DNA of 64,000 nt from Schlesneria sphaerica (GTDB lineage Bacteria > Planctomycetota > Planctomycetia > Planctomycetales > Planctomycetaceae): positions 1,240,001 through 1,304,000 of the forward strand of contig NZ_CP172346.1 of NCBI RefSeq assembly GCF_044336245.1, in the 5' to 3' direction. Numbering within the stretch: position 1 is the first letter of the stretch; every line of letters begins with the position of its first letter. The notes beneath the pieces were generated by a model. It was given only the letters and a program-made list of their open reading frames with translations, did not search any database and had not been told where the DNA came from. Position numbers and translations under genes: made by a program. Below, piece by piece: positions 14,084 through 22,822 of the stretch.

Positions 14084-14330
14084 CGTGGTCGTGACTGCTC
14101 GGCGTGAGCAGGGTGCTGAACCGGGGTTTCTTACCCTGCCGATTTCGCCGACCACATCACCGACGGACGGTGAACCTGCCCTAGGATGGGCTCCAAGACG
14201 GTCCCCGCTGCTGCCGAATCCCCGGCAGTACCTTATCGGGGAACTTGGACCAACGAAGATGTTTCACTCGACCCAGCAGCCTCGAGACTATCTGGCGATC
14301 TTGGCTCCTCTCGTTCTGCCAAGGATCCCG
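14084..14330 (+). ncRNA. Candidate structured RNA or long leader
   Basis: Downstream of the promoter the DNA folds into several nested helices: CTGCTC/GAGCAG near the 5' end; then TCCAAG (14192-14197) with CTTGGA (14244-14249), TCCCC (14202-14206) with GGGGA (14238-14242) and CTGCCG (14211-14216) with CGGCAG (14223-14228) as one stacked arm; then CTTGGC/GCCAAG around 14,300-14,326. A 97-codon frame covers the region, but its product is a Pro/Arg/Leu-rich string with no domain. The class of RNA is unknown. Confidence 0.45.
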
Positions 14331-14434
14331 CGCACCTCACGCGATCTGAACATAGTGCTCGGTAATCGTCTCCCCTGACGGTTCCAGTAGCCGCAAACCC
14401 CCGCACTCTCTCAATCCAATTCGTGGAGCAAACC

Positions 14435-14575
14435 ATGCTACGTCAACTCGCTGCGCTATCGGTGCGCCATCAAATCCTGCAGGCCGTCGTGATGGCCGTG
14501 TGCCTCAGCGACCTGCAGCAGCTCGCCCAGCGTGCCGCCGCCACGCACCAAAACGCCTGCAAAATCCATAACTGA
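14435..14575 (+). CDS. Possible 46-residue peptide
   Basis: A short frame starts at ATG 14435 after GGAGCAAACC, nearly the same leader (GAGCAAACC) as precedes cas12m. The product is Leu/Gln/Ala-rich and helical (LRQLAALSVRHQILQAVVMA), ending in NACKIHN. No family is known. It is accepted only tentatively because of the ribosome-binding-like leader and the next small gene on the same strand. Confidence 0.35.
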   Translation: MLRQLAALSVRHQILQAVVMAVCLSDLQQLAQRAAATHQNACKIHN

Positions 14576-14649
14576 AATCAGCGACTTTAGAACACCTTGA
14601 CCTGCATTTATTACCAATTCCAGCGAATCCATAACCGAAAGGGCTCGCC

Positions 14650-14841
14650 ATGCAATTACTGGATCTAGCACCCGGCCAAACCATCCGGATCGGACGCGAT
14701 ATCTGTCTGACAGTCGTTACCCAGTCCGACGGATCAATCGGCTTCGACATCGAAACCATTTCGCATGTGCAGGTCCTGCCAGCGGAACTCATCGGCCTCG
14801 AACTGCATCAACTGCAGGTGCTGGCCGCGAACGATTTTTGA
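14650..14841 (+). CDS. CsrA-like RNA-binding regulator
   Basis: The 63-residue product aligns with CsrA/RsmA over most of its length: APGQTIRIGRDICLTVV corresponds to the conserved 'xPGxxIxIGxxIxxxV' first strands, and GSIGFDIETI to the 'vxxGixAP' strand. The usual N-terminal 'MLVLSR' reads MQLLDL and lacks the conserved Arg, so RNA binding may differ. CsrA proteins bind GGA motifs in mRNA leaders and control translation; several phages carry their own copy. AAAGGG precedes the start. Confidence 0.72.
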   Translation: MQLLDLAPGQTIRIGRDICLTVVTQSDGSIGFDIETISHVQVLPAELIGLELHQLQVLAANDF

Positions 14842-14986
14842 TACTGAACAAACTGAACTTCCCGCTCCACTGACGGGGCGGGTTTAACCGGATGGAGCCG
14901 AAAATCCTTGTTGGGGTTGGCCGCCGCTCTGCTGCCGCAAGCGCCCGGATGAGTCCGAATCGGCCTGAGCAAGGAGATAGGGAAAT

Positions 14987-15412
14987 ATGAAAAAGGAGCT
15001 GCGGAAACTCATCGTTGTTGGTGCGTGCATTCGCTTCGAGTACCCGGCCCACAATTTCCGAAACGTGACAAGCAAGCTCGAGCCGCGAAGGCTGCGGATC
15101 ACGTCGATCCGAGATACTGCCGCAGAGCCAGTGGAAGAGCAGTGGGTCGCGCTCAATCCAACGCTGTTACGGGGCCGGTACCTGGTGACCGGCGAGGATC
15201 TGGATAAGGGGGAGGAGCGGAGCTTCTACGTGGAGAGGATGGAAAAGGTTGAGGCGTTCGAGGAAAAAGAACCTTTAGAGACGGCGGAATACTGTGTCGT
15301 AGAGCAGCACAGGGTGTCGTTCGCTACGTCCAGAATTGGGGAAGCGGTTTCATTCATGATGGGAAGAAAACGCGGCGTACTGTGTGCTGTAATGAGGAAT
15401 CGTGTTGGGTAG
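14987..15412 (+). CDS. WYL-like domain protein (tentative)
   Basis: The product has 141 residues. IRFEYPAHNF near the N-terminus, EPRRLRITSI, and RYLVTGEDLDKGEERSFYVERMEKVE follow the usual WYL pattern (IxYxx...PxxL......YLxxxDxxxxxxRxFxLxRI). WYL domains sense nucleotides or nucleic acids and often regulate phage-defence and CRISPR genes. Here there is no attached HTH. AAGGAG and AGGGAAAT precede the start. This is the last gene of the element, about 120 nt before the att junction. The domain call is made by eye and is uncertain. Confidence 0.5.
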   Translation: MKKELRKLIVVGACIRFEYPAHNFRNVTSKLEPRRLRITSIRDTAAEPVEEQWVALNPTLLRGRYLVTGEDLDKGEERSFYVERMEKVEAFEEKEPLETAEYCVVEQHRVSFATSRIGEAVSFMMGRKRGVLCAVMRNRVG

Positions 15413-15532
15413 CTGTTGTGTGATTTGTTGTATAAACTCGGATGTTTTCGGATCGACGAAGAACGACAAAACTCTGCAATACCCATGAAAACATGACATC
15501 TACGGACACGATGGAAAGACCGAACGGATCAC

Positions 15533-15581
15533 GGAAAGGATTGCAAATCCGTCATCGTCGGTTCGACTCCGACCGGAGCCT
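15533..15581 (+). other. 3' fragment of tRNA-Cys(GCA): predicted att junction
   Basis: The sequence GGATTGCAAATCC (anticodon arm, GCA) is followed by a variable region, a perfect T-arm (GTCGG-TTCGACT-CCGAC), the acceptor 3' strand CGGAGCC and discriminator T. The matching 5' acceptor GGCTCCG and a D-arm are absent upstream. A genuine tRNA terminator follows. This is what one junction of an element integrated at the 3' end of tRNA-Cys should look like; the intact tRNA would be at the far (left) end outside the window. Confidence 0.8.
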
Positions 15582-15587
15582 CTCAAA

Positions 15588-15626
15588 CAGAAGCCGATGC
15601 AGGACACTGTCCCGCATCGGCTTCTG
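15588..15626 (+). terminator. Terminator of the original tRNA-Cys gene
   Basis: A 13-bp perfect stem, CAGAAGCCGATGC (15588-15600) with GCATCGGCTTCTG, is capped by a second short GGACA/TGTCC helix. It lies 6 nt after the tRNA end, marking the host side of the junction. Confidence 0.8.
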
Positions 15627-15824
15627 TCATTTCACAGGGCCTTCACCCGCCATGCAGGCAGACCGCCCCCGGGGGGATTCACACCATGAGCCCTGTTGAG
15701 ATTGCTGTCACTCCTTTGGCCGTATCGAGCAGCCCCTGAGCGGCCGAGCGCGAGCGATTCGCAGGGCGACTAACGGAGCCACTTCACGGGCGCCCCAAAT
15801 TTCATCCCCGCGATTGTCTCATCC

Positions 15825-17417
15825 TCAGCGGGGAGACTCAATCAGCAAATAGAGAACATTGTCCGTGAAGGCCGGGTCCTTGGTCAGGCCCAGATGGTCG
15901 GTGAACAGGAATGTGACGCTGTCCCACTTGATGGGGCTTTTCAAGCGTGGTGCCCACTTCCCATTGTCCGAAAGTCGCTCATCCATCAACGCACTGTGAC
16001 GCGTGACAAGTCCGTCGCCCGCCACGCGTGCTGTGGGGGAGAGCGCCCCTCGATTGTCGATTGCGTACTGAAAAACAGTGGGGTGCGCATCGCTGGCGAT
16101 CAGATGAATGGTCGTTCCTTCGGGCGGATCAACCTTCACGTCGATGGCAGCGTGAAAGCGTTCCGCACGTCGCAGACATTTGGCAAGGTGACCATACGCC
16201 ACCTCCAGCCTGCGCAGGGGATCAGGTTCATTGGGAAGCAGATATCGCAGTTGCTCTGACTGTGTCGGGTTAAAGAAACCCCATCGCGCGTGAACCCAGA
16301 CCTGAGGATCATAAAGGTCCACGGTCTCACGCCGGGAACCTGAGACCACCGGACGGTGTCGAGTCCTTGGCAGCAGTTGGTAAACCGACGGCATCGTCCC
16401 CAGTAGCGCTGGCTCATACTTGGAAAAGAATCTCGAGAATTGGACTCCCTGAGTCAAATACTCCACCGCCTGAAGTGAACCCGCGTTCGGCGGTGCCACC
16501 ATGACCAGACGATCGACGTACTGAGCCCCCTTCCAGTTGATCTCCGGAAGACTGCCGTCCTCAGGAAGAGGGGCATCACCGTACTGGAGGTAGTAACGGG
16601 CCATCACTCCTCCCATCGAGTGAGCGACAATATCGAATCGAACGGGTTCCGCATCGTCTCCAAATCGCGCTTGCCGCTCTGCTTCAACAAGCGCTTTCTT
16701 CTCGAGAATAAACTGATGGAGTTGCGCCGCTGTTTCGACATTGTCACGCCGCCAGTCGTACGCGAATTGAAAGCAGCGCACATCCTGCGGGTCTAACTCG
16801 TCCGGCGAATCCCGATATCCACCAATTCCGAGGGCGGTCACGATGTCCCGATACGCCGCCATCTGAAAGAGGACCCCAAACACGCGGACGTTCAACGTGT
16901 CGAGGGGCCCGGAGACTTCGATTGTATCCGTCAGGTCTTTCAGGGCCTCCCCTTCCCCCATGGGCAACGCGAGTAACCGGGCCCCTTCAACGGTGGAGGG
17001 ATCAATTCCATTTCCGCCGAATTCGCCCCAGACAACGCGCCGCCCCGATTCGTCGACTAACTTTGAGCCGAGAATTCCGGGAATCACAATAATCGGATTT
17101 CGCTGGTACTCGTCTGATTTCGACGTCCGACTGTAGATGCTTCCCAGATCGGGGCGTCCCCATGGAGCACGCGATTCTCGAGTCGCTGTCGGAATCAGAT
17201 CGACCCCCGAATCATCACTGGTCATCGACGCCTGTAACAGCTTCGATTCCAGCCCGGGAGCTCGCCAGATACCGACGGCGGGTACGGCAGACGAATCGTT
17301 CTTGCTCGTTTCCGGAGGCTCATTGATGACTTTGGCGCGTCCCGCCGGTGTGATCGTGCGGCAACCCGCCACGATCACCCAAATGCAGACCGCACACCAG
17401 AGTGTTTTCGAGTACAT
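15825..17417 (-). CDS. LCAT-like alpha/beta hydrolase lipoprotein
   Basis: The 530-residue product (from the ATG encoding MYSKTLWC) begins with a lipoprotein signal (WVIVAGC lipobox). Starts further upstream in the frame (up to 17609) give no sensible signal peptide. IVIPGILGSKL is the oxyanion-region strand and FDIVAHSMGGVMARYYL holds the nucleophile elbow AHSMGG, as in lecithin:cholesterol acyltransferase/phospholipase-type enzymes; AYDWRRD is another LCAT family mark. It probably acts on lipid esters in the periplasm or outer membrane. It converges on the mobile-element junction. Confidence 0.82.
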   Translation of the reverse strand: MYSKTLWCAVCIWVIVAGCRTITPAGRAKVINEPPETSKNDSSAVPAVGIWRAPGLESKLLQASMTSDDSGVDLIPTATRESRAPWGRPDLGSIYSRTSKSDEYQRNPIIVIPGILGSKLVDESGRRVVWGEFGGNGIDPSTVEGARLLALPMGEGEALKDLTDTIEVSGPLDTLNVRVFGVLFQMAAYRDIVTALGIGGYRDSPDELDPQDVRCFQFAYDWRRDNVETAAQLHQFILEKKALVEAERQARFGDDAEPVRFDIVAHSMGGVMARYYLQYGDAPLPEDGSLPEINWKGAQYVDRLVMVAPPNAGSLQAVEYLTQGVQFSRFFSKYEPALLGTMPSVYQLLPRTRHRPVVSGSRRETVDLYDPQVWVHARWGFFNPTQSEQLRYLLPNEPDPLRRLEVAYGHLAKCLRRAERFHAAIDVKVDPPEGTTIHLIASDAHPTVFQYAIDNRGALSPTARVAGDGLVTRHSALMDERLSDNGKWAPRLKSPIKWDSVTFLFTDHLGLTKDPAFTDNVLYLLIESPR

Positions 17418-17892
17418 GAATTGCCCGTCCATGAGCATGCTGAAGTGGCTGGCAGCATAGAGGAAGTCGTCAATTCCTGACAGGGGATTTTCGCCCCCGT
17501 CACAATCGCCATGACGCACCCCTCCTTCGCGGTTCGCTCCTGACGAATTAAGCCCGATTAATGGACATGCGGTCGCTTCGAGGACTGCCAGTTCCACAAG
17601 TGTGCACAAAGCTGCCGAGACGACTCCTCTCCAAAAAACTCGCTACATCCCGCCGTCTACCCAACCTAACCACGGGCTGCATCAGATAGCCGCTCGCTAA
17701 AAACTGCGGCCGAGGCCCCTCGGAGTCAGGGGGACACCGAAGAAAATGGGTCCGGCAAACAATTTTGCGAGACTTCACCATTTTTTACGGGCGCCGACAT
17801 CTCAGGGACAGAATTTGCAACAGGAAGCCTCGCTCTAAAGCAATGACTGATGTTGCGAGGATGTCGTCGTTGAAACCGCAAAGGAGACGATC
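17418..17892 (+). other. Divergent intergenic region
   Basis: About 475 nt between divergently transcribed genes, expected to hold promoters for both. The frames seen (for example 17548-17781 on the minus strand) have no protein-like composition. No clear promoter pair was identified. Confidence 0.5.
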
Positions 17893-18687
17893 ATGCTGCT
17901 GTTTCCCAACCGAGCTACTCCGCTGCTTTTGACCACCCTCCTCGGGAGGAGGCGTTTTCGGCGCATCGGCACTCTTCTTTTGATCGCGAGCATCTCTGGT
18001 TTGAGTATGGCAGGGGCGAGCGATTCGACTGATCCATCGCCTGCGGCCGTAGAATCCCGTGCTGACCAGGCCAGTCAGCCCGGATTCCCAGCGGATACAA
18101 TCCCCGCATACCTGGTTCGGCTGCAATTGTCGGACAAGCAACAAGAGCAAATTAAGCGTGTCATTCAGGACTACGACCAGTCCATCCACGAGGTCTGGAA
18201 GCAGTTCAGTCAGCGGTATTTCCAGACAATTGCAGTCGAATGTTCACTCCTTGCCGCCATCGAAGACAACTTCACGGAACAGCAACGGCTTCGCATCCGC
18301 GAACTTCGCCGTCGAACGGCCCAGCAGGAAACGTCGGCGACTGAAACTGAATCGCGCACCTCCCCAACGTCTGCCAAGCCCTCTGATCCTGTCGAGAAAG
18401 CCATCGAAGGAGTGGGGATCACTCTGACCCCCGAACAGGAAGCGATAGCGGAGAAAGTAGAGGAGAAGTATCGCTACCGCCTGCGCTCGCTTAATCGAGA
18501 GATCCATCGCTTCCACGCGCGGTTGCTCTCCCTGGAAGCGGACAAACTGGTGGCGATCGAAAAGCTGCTCACCCGCGACCAGTTGTCCGAACTCCGCCAA
18601 AGCCGCCGGAACAAACCGGACGACCTGAAGCACTCCGGCTTACCAGGCAGCGCCCCTGAAACTGACCCTGTCGTCGACAAAGAGTAA
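17893..18687 (+). CDS. Secreted helical protein (CpxP/LTXXQ-like), function unknown
   Basis: The 264-residue product has a basic start and a hydrophobic segment (IGTLLLIASISGLSMAGA) ending in an Ala-Gly-Ala signal-peptidase site. Two similar blocks follow: 'LQLSDKQQEQIKRVIQDYDQSIHE' and 'ITLTPEQEAIAEKVEEKYRYRL', each followed by a helix with a QLSELR or QQRLRIREL motif. This spaced 'LTxxQ' pattern is typical of periplasmic metal- or stress-sensing CpxP-type proteins. AAAGGAG lies 6 nt before the start. Confidence 0.6.
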   Translation: MLLFPNRATPLLLTTLLGRRRFRRIGTLLLIASISGLSMAGASDSTDPSPAAVESRADQASQPGFPADTIPAYLVRLQLSDKQQEQIKRVIQDYDQSIHEVWKQFSQRYFQTIAVECSLLAAIEDNFTEQQRLRIRELRRRTAQQETSATETESRTSPTSAKPSDPVEKAIEGVGITLTPEQEAIAEKVEEKYRYRLRSLNREIHRFHARLLSLEADKLVAIEKLLTRDQLSELRQSRRNKPDDLKHSGLPGSAPETDPVVDKE

Positions 18688-18898
18688 GTAGCTCTCTCGC
18701 TGAATTCCCGCATCGTACCGGCCGGTTTTCTCTCGCTCATTCCTCACTCCAGCTTCGCGGAATGCGTCTTTTCCATTGGACATCGGCGCACCGAATGCAG
18801 CAGTTCGGAAATAACCAAATGCGAGTGCCCGAGGTCGCCGCCGGATTGGCTGACTTCCGCACGTTCCCGCACGTCTCCCCTATCGATGAGGATCACCT

Positions 18899-20008
18899 AT
18901 GCGTAGAACTTACTCCGTACTGTTATTTGCGATGGTTACTACGGCGTTCGAGCCAGGGCTTCCAGGTACACAGCCGCTACGAGCTGAGGACAAAAAAACT
19001 GAGATTCCATCAACCCCCAACGAGAAAAGCACTGACCGTCCTGCCTCGGATGACCGAGCTTCCCCTGCTTCGCAATCTGATTCCAAATCGACCAAAGCGG
19101 TCGAAGACCCCTTAACTTCGAGCGACGCAGCCTCAAAATCTGATCTTGAAGTCCGATCCGTTGGCGAATCCTTCGTCAAGGCGCTGAGTGCAGCCAAAGC
19201 GGAAGAGGCGGCGGAGTTCTTCACCGAATCGGCTGAATACGTCGATGAGCGCGGTGAAGTCTTCGAAGGACGTTCAACGATCCGAGATCTCCTCGCCGAA
19301 ATGTTCGCGGACGACGAGAATGGCTCGCTTGAGTTCAGCACCACCAGTGTGCGATTCATCGGCCCTGGGCTCGCCGTCGAGGACGGTTATACGCTTTTCG
19401 TCCCTACTGAAATGCCAGGGGACGATGATGAAAGTGGAATCGTCGGCCGGTACACGACGGTCTACACCCGGATCGACGGCAAGTGGCAAATCGCCAGTCT
19501 GCGTAAACAGCCCTTTAAGACGAGCCGTCGCCACCGCTCCGAATTAGAACAGCTCTCATGGCTTCAGGGAGACTGGATCGACGAGAGCGACGAGTCAATC
19601 GTGCTCTTTTCGTGTGAGCCCTCAGAACGAGGGAACTTCCTGCTGCGAAAGTTTGTGATCCATGTTGAAGGTCAGGAAATCATGAATGGCACTCAGCGGA
19701 TTGGCTGGGATCCGCTCACAGGGAAACTCAAAACCTGGATCTTCGATTCGGAAGGGGGCTATGCCGAGGGGTACTGGTACCGGGACGACGACTGCTGGAA
19801 ATTGAAAGCGACTGGAGTCACGGCGGAAGGGGAACCCGCTTCGAGCACCAGTATCTACACCTGTGTGAACAACGACACCATCATCTGGCAGTCTGTCGAC
19901 CATGAAGTGAGTGGAGTCAAACTTCCTGATAGTGATCCAGTCACGATCGTACGACGGGCACCCACACCGGATATGGCCAACTCCGCAGCGCATACCGATT
20001 CCAAATGA
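18899..20008 (+). CDS. Secreted protein with SnoaL-like (NTF2-fold) domain
   Basis: The 369-residue product has an N-terminal signal (SVLLFAMVTTAFEPGLPGTQPLRA). A Ser/Asp-rich linker covers residues 28-80. Residues about 85-205 (VGESFVKALSAAKAEEAAEFFTESAEYVDE and GRYTTVYTRIDGKWQIASLR) match the SgcJ/EcaC-type NTF2-like fold. The remainder (LSWLQGDWIDESDES...WDPLTGKLKTWIFDSEGG) is a lipocalin-like repeat found with such domains in planctomycetes. GAGGATCACCT precedes the ATG. Confidence 0.7.
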   Translation: MRRTYSVLLFAMVTTAFEPGLPGTQPLRAEDKKTEIPSTPNEKSTDRPASDDRASPASQSDSKSTKAVEDPLTSSDAASKSDLEVRSVGESFVKALSAAKAEEAAEFFTESAEYVDERGEVFEGRSTIRDLLAEMFADDENGSLEFSTTSVRFIGPGLAVEDGYTLFVPTEMPGDDDESGIVGRYTTVYTRIDGKWQIASLRKQPFKTSRRHRSELEQLSWLQGDWIDESDESIVLFSCEPSERGNFLLRKFVIHVEGQEIMNGTQRIGWDPLTGKLKTWIFDSEGGYAEGYWYRDDDCWKLKATGVTAEGEPASSTSIYTCVNNDTIIWQSVDHEVSGVKLPDSDPVTIVRRAPTPDMANSAAHTDSK

Positions 20009-20076
20009 TCAGTCCCAGGCACAGTGGCCTGAAGAACCGTTTCCAAATCATCAAGACTCAGAAAAGAAGAACTGCA

Positions 20077-22068
20077 ATGAACACAAGCATCTGGAAAACG
20101 CTCATCGTTTGCAGCGTCATGTCCGCAGTTGCTTCCGCTGAACTGCTCGCACAAGGTGGACGTGGTGGCGGAAGACCCGGAGGAGGCCCCGGTGGCGGGG
20201 GCCCTGGTGGTGGGCCTGGGGGTCCACGCGGCGGCGGAGGGGGCCGACCGGGGGGCGGTGGCCCGCCAGGAGGTGGCGGAAACTTTGGCGGAGGCCGCGG
20301 CGGTCCGCCATCCATCCCGAGAGCGTCTGGTGGCATCCCCGGCGGTAACCCTGGTGTGAGCCGAGGTCCCGGCGGGGGGAATGTCGTCCGCCCCGGAAAC
20401 GGTCCAGCGATCGGTGGGGGAAATATTGCCCGGCCGAATCCCGGCCCGAGCGGTCCTCGCTCACCGTCCTTCACCCAGCCGAACCCCGGGAACCGGCCGG
20501 GCAACATCACCAATCTTACCCCACGCCCTGGAGGCAATCCGCGCCCGGATTTCAATCGAAATAACCGGGGCAACGTCGGAAACGACTTCAGAAATCGCTT
20601 TCCCGAGGGGAATGTGGTCAACCGTCCGGGAGGCAACGTCCAGCGACCCGGAGGAACCGATCCTGGCCGCGGCGAACGATTCCGAAACGATCAGTTCGGT
20701 GATCGTCGCCAGGGCTCCTGGGTGGGTCGCAATACAATCAATATCAACAATCGTCCCATTAACCTTGGTGGTAGCAATTATCGCCCTGCCTATGCCCGTC
20801 ATCCTCAGTACCGTGGTTATTGGAACGGTTACGGAGGTTATGGCGGCTTCGGACGAGGATTCGGACCGGGCTTCGGCTTTGGACCCGGTTACGGCCTGGC
20901 GGGGGGCTACGGAGGATATGGCTACGGCCCCTATGGTTGGCGAGGTCCTGGATACGGGATGTATGGCTATGGTTACCGCCCGCTCGGGTGGGGATTAGGA
21001 GCATGGGGGCTCGGGTCTCTGGCCTATGGCAGCGGTTATCTTGCATATAGTAACCCCTACTACTTATCGAGCTACGGATCATTGGGGAATTACGCCTACA
21101 CCCAGCCAATTCCCGTTTACTATCAGGGCGCCACGATCGAAGGCACGACTCCGGTCGATAGTAGCGTGATCGTCAACGACGGATCAGTGGTAGAGAGTCG
21201 TTCAACGACGGGTTCGGGGGAGAATTCCGCTTGTGAGAAGGCGTTTGATGACGGCGTCGCTGCATTCAAACAAAACAACCATGACGCGGCTCTGGATACG
21301 ATCAACCGAGGCCTCACTCAATGTCCGGATGACTCGGTGATGCACGAGTTCCGAGCTTTGATTCTGTTTGCGAAGAAAGACTATCAACAGGCTGCTGCGA
21401 CCATCCACGCTGTTCTGGCCGTAGGCCCGGGTTGGAACTGGACGACGCTGAGCAGCATGTACTCGGATGTGGCGACGTACACGACACAACTGCGAGCCCT
21501 GGAGGCGTTCACCCGCGAGCACCCGGATGACGCAGCATCCAAGTTCCTGCTCGCGTATCACTATATTGCGGATGGTTACCCTGATTCCGCAGTCCCCCAG
21601 TTGAAACAGGTGGTTGCCCTCGTCCCCAACGACCGTGTTGCAGCAGATATGTTGAAAATGCTGGCGAAGCCAGAAGCTGCCGCCACTACGGATGGCTCCA
21701 CAACACCGACTCCTCAACCCCCTGAAGCGACCAGTGACAGCGGAGCTCAACCGGATCCCGCGATCCCACCGTTGAAACCGGAATCCCTGATCGGGACCTG
21801 GAAGGCAACACGCGACGATGGATCAACGTTCGAGATTCAGATCCAGAACGAGGGCAAATTTCAATGGAAATTTGCGCACAAAGATACGACCAATCAATTT
21901 GATGGGACCTACACCATTGAGGGAAATGTCATCGCTCTTGAGAGCAAAGACGGTGGTTCTCTCATCGCAGGCATTGAACCCGGCGAGGACGGAAGGTTCA
22001 AATTCAAGTTGATTGGTGCTCCGAAGGAGGACCCGGGACTCGACTTCCGTCGGCAGAGCACTCCATAG
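20077..22068 (+). CDS. Gly-rich secreted protein with TPR-like and C-terminal domains
   Basis: The start is taken at ATG 20077, which directly gives a signal peptide (IWKTLIVCSVMSAVASAELLAQ); the frame is open from 20005. The mature N-terminus (to about residue 370) is low complexity, first Gly/Pro/Arg-rich, then Gly/Tyr-rich (GYGGYGGFGRG). Residues about 385-540 are helical and TPR-like (AFDDGVAAFKQNNHDAALDT). The last 100 residues (LIGTWKATRDDGSTFEIQIQ...GKFQWKF) form a beta-barrel-like domain. It is likely a surface or periplasmic scaffold; the function is unknown. Confidence 0.7.
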   Translation: MNTSIWKTLIVCSVMSAVASAELLAQGGRGGGRPGGGPGGGGPGGGPGGPRGGGGGRPGGGGPPGGGGNFGGGRGGPPSIPRASGGIPGGNPGVSRGPGGGNVVRPGNGPAIGGGNIARPNPGPSGPRSPSFTQPNPGNRPGNITNLTPRPGGNPRPDFNRNNRGNVGNDFRNRFPEGNVVNRPGGNVQRPGGTDPGRGERFRNDQFGDRRQGSWVGRNTININNRPINLGGSNYRPAYARHPQYRGYWNGYGGYGGFGRGFGPGFGFGPGYGLAGGYGGYGYGPYGWRGPGYGMYGYGYRPLGWGLGAWGLGSLAYGSGYLAYSNPYYLSSYGSLGNYAYTQPIPVYYQGATIEGTTPVDSSVIVNDGSVVESRSTTGSGENSACEKAFDDGVAAFKQNNHDAALDTINRGLTQCPDDSVMHEFRALILFAKKDYQQAAATIHAVLAVGPGWNWTTLSSMYSDVATYTTQLRALEAFTREHPDDAASKFLLAYHYIADGYPDSAVPQLKQVVALVPNDRVAADMLKMLAKPEAAATTDGSTTPTPQPPEATSDSGAQPDPAIPPLKPESLIGTWKATRDDGSTFEIQIQNEGKFQWKFAHKDTTNQFDGTYTIEGNVIALESKDGGSLIAGIEPGEDGRFKFKLIGAPKEDPGLDFRRQSTP

Positions 22069-22093
22069 CCCGTTGGTGAAAACCGTCGCTGCG

Positions 22094-22132
22094 GCACCTG
22101 CCCGGTCGAAATGCAATTCGGCCGGCAGGTGC
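22094..22132 (+). terminator. Strong terminator after the Gly-rich protein gene
   Basis: GCACCTGCC (22094-22102) pairs with GGCAGGTGC (22124-22132) and the stem continues inward with CGGTCGAA/TTCGGCCG. TTGCATTG follows. Confidence 0.7.
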
Positions 22133-22252
22133 TTGCATTGTAAGCATCCGTCCTCAACCACTTGACATCGCCGCAGAAATATGGCCCCGGCTTTGTGCAT
22201 TCGAATCTTTTGCGTAACATCGTGACCGGCTCAAACACAGGAGGAAGCAATC

Positions 22253-22822
22253 ATGTTTGCAGAAACGAAAACTTTCGCGAGTGCGTTGCTCTTCGCGATG
22301 TTTCTCTTGTGTTGTGAGGCCTCGGCTCAGGCGAACGCTGCTGGAGATTCAACGATTGTCGGGACCTTCATCCGGCATGCTGACCACAAACTCCAAATGA
22401 CTGACACCAAGGGAAAGGAGCGATCTCTGCTTCTATCTCTGGAACTCAAAGTGTCGTGCGACGGCTCAGACTGCAACGTGAGTGATCTTAAAAATGGAAT
22501 GAAGATCCGCGTAACGACACTCAAATCAGATAAACAAGTCGCCATCGAAATCGAGGCGCTCGATAAGCAACAAGCCTTCGCCAATACACAGGACGGGAAG
22601 CTGGCAAGTCTTACCGATCAGCAGATCAGCCTGCTCGATATCAACGGCGAAATCTCGACGTATACATTTGGTGCCTCGCTGGTTGTCACCTTGGAGGGTC
22701 TGACAGTGAAGCGGGAAGACCTCAAAGCAGGAATGCAGATTCGGATCACTTCATCACCTGAACAGAAGTCTGTTGCTACCCGGATCCAGGCCCGGCGAAG
22801 TCCCCCGGATTTTCGTAACTGA
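22253..22822 (+). CDS. Secreted protein with two tandem DUF5666-like modules
   Basis: The 189-residue product has a signal peptide (ALLFAMFLLCCEASAQA). Two modules of about 75 residues follow, each with a 'G...A.....M.D..G.......L.....V.....' beta pattern: 'TFIRHADHKLQMTDTKGKERS' and 'KLASLTDQQISLLDINGEIS'. Both end with 'DLKNGMKIRVTT' or 'DLKAGMQIRITS'. This internal duplication suggests an OB- or barrel-type fold. AGGAGGAAGCAATC precedes the start. The function is unknown. Confidence 0.65.
   Translation: MFAETKTFASALLFAMFLLCCEASAQANAAGDSTIVGTFIRHADHKLQMTDTKGKERSLLLSLELKVSCDGSDCNVSDLKNGMKIRVTTLKSDKQVAIEIEALDKQQAFANTQDGKLASLTDQQISLLDINGEISTYTFGASLVVTLEGLTVKREDLKAGMQIRITSSPEQKSVATRIQARRSPPDFRN

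Larger units (their letters stand above)
13571..14434 (+). other. Long noncoding region of the element
   Basis: About 860 nt without a convincing protein gene. It holds an inverted-repeat element with a terminator-like hairpin (13668-13815), a helically phased CAAC repeat (13871-13924), a promoter (14050-14077) and a predicted folded RNA (about 14084-14330), each listed separately. Packed phage-type DNA rarely leaves this much unused, so it is likely regulatory. Confidence 0.6.

Noticed and set aside
14085..14378. 97-codon frame
   Set aside because: Low-complexity Pro/Arg/Leu product without a domain; nested RNA helices explain the region better.
20058..20636. 192-codon minus-strand Pro-rich frame
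   Set aside because: It is the complement of the Gly-rich coding region, an artefact of GGN codons.
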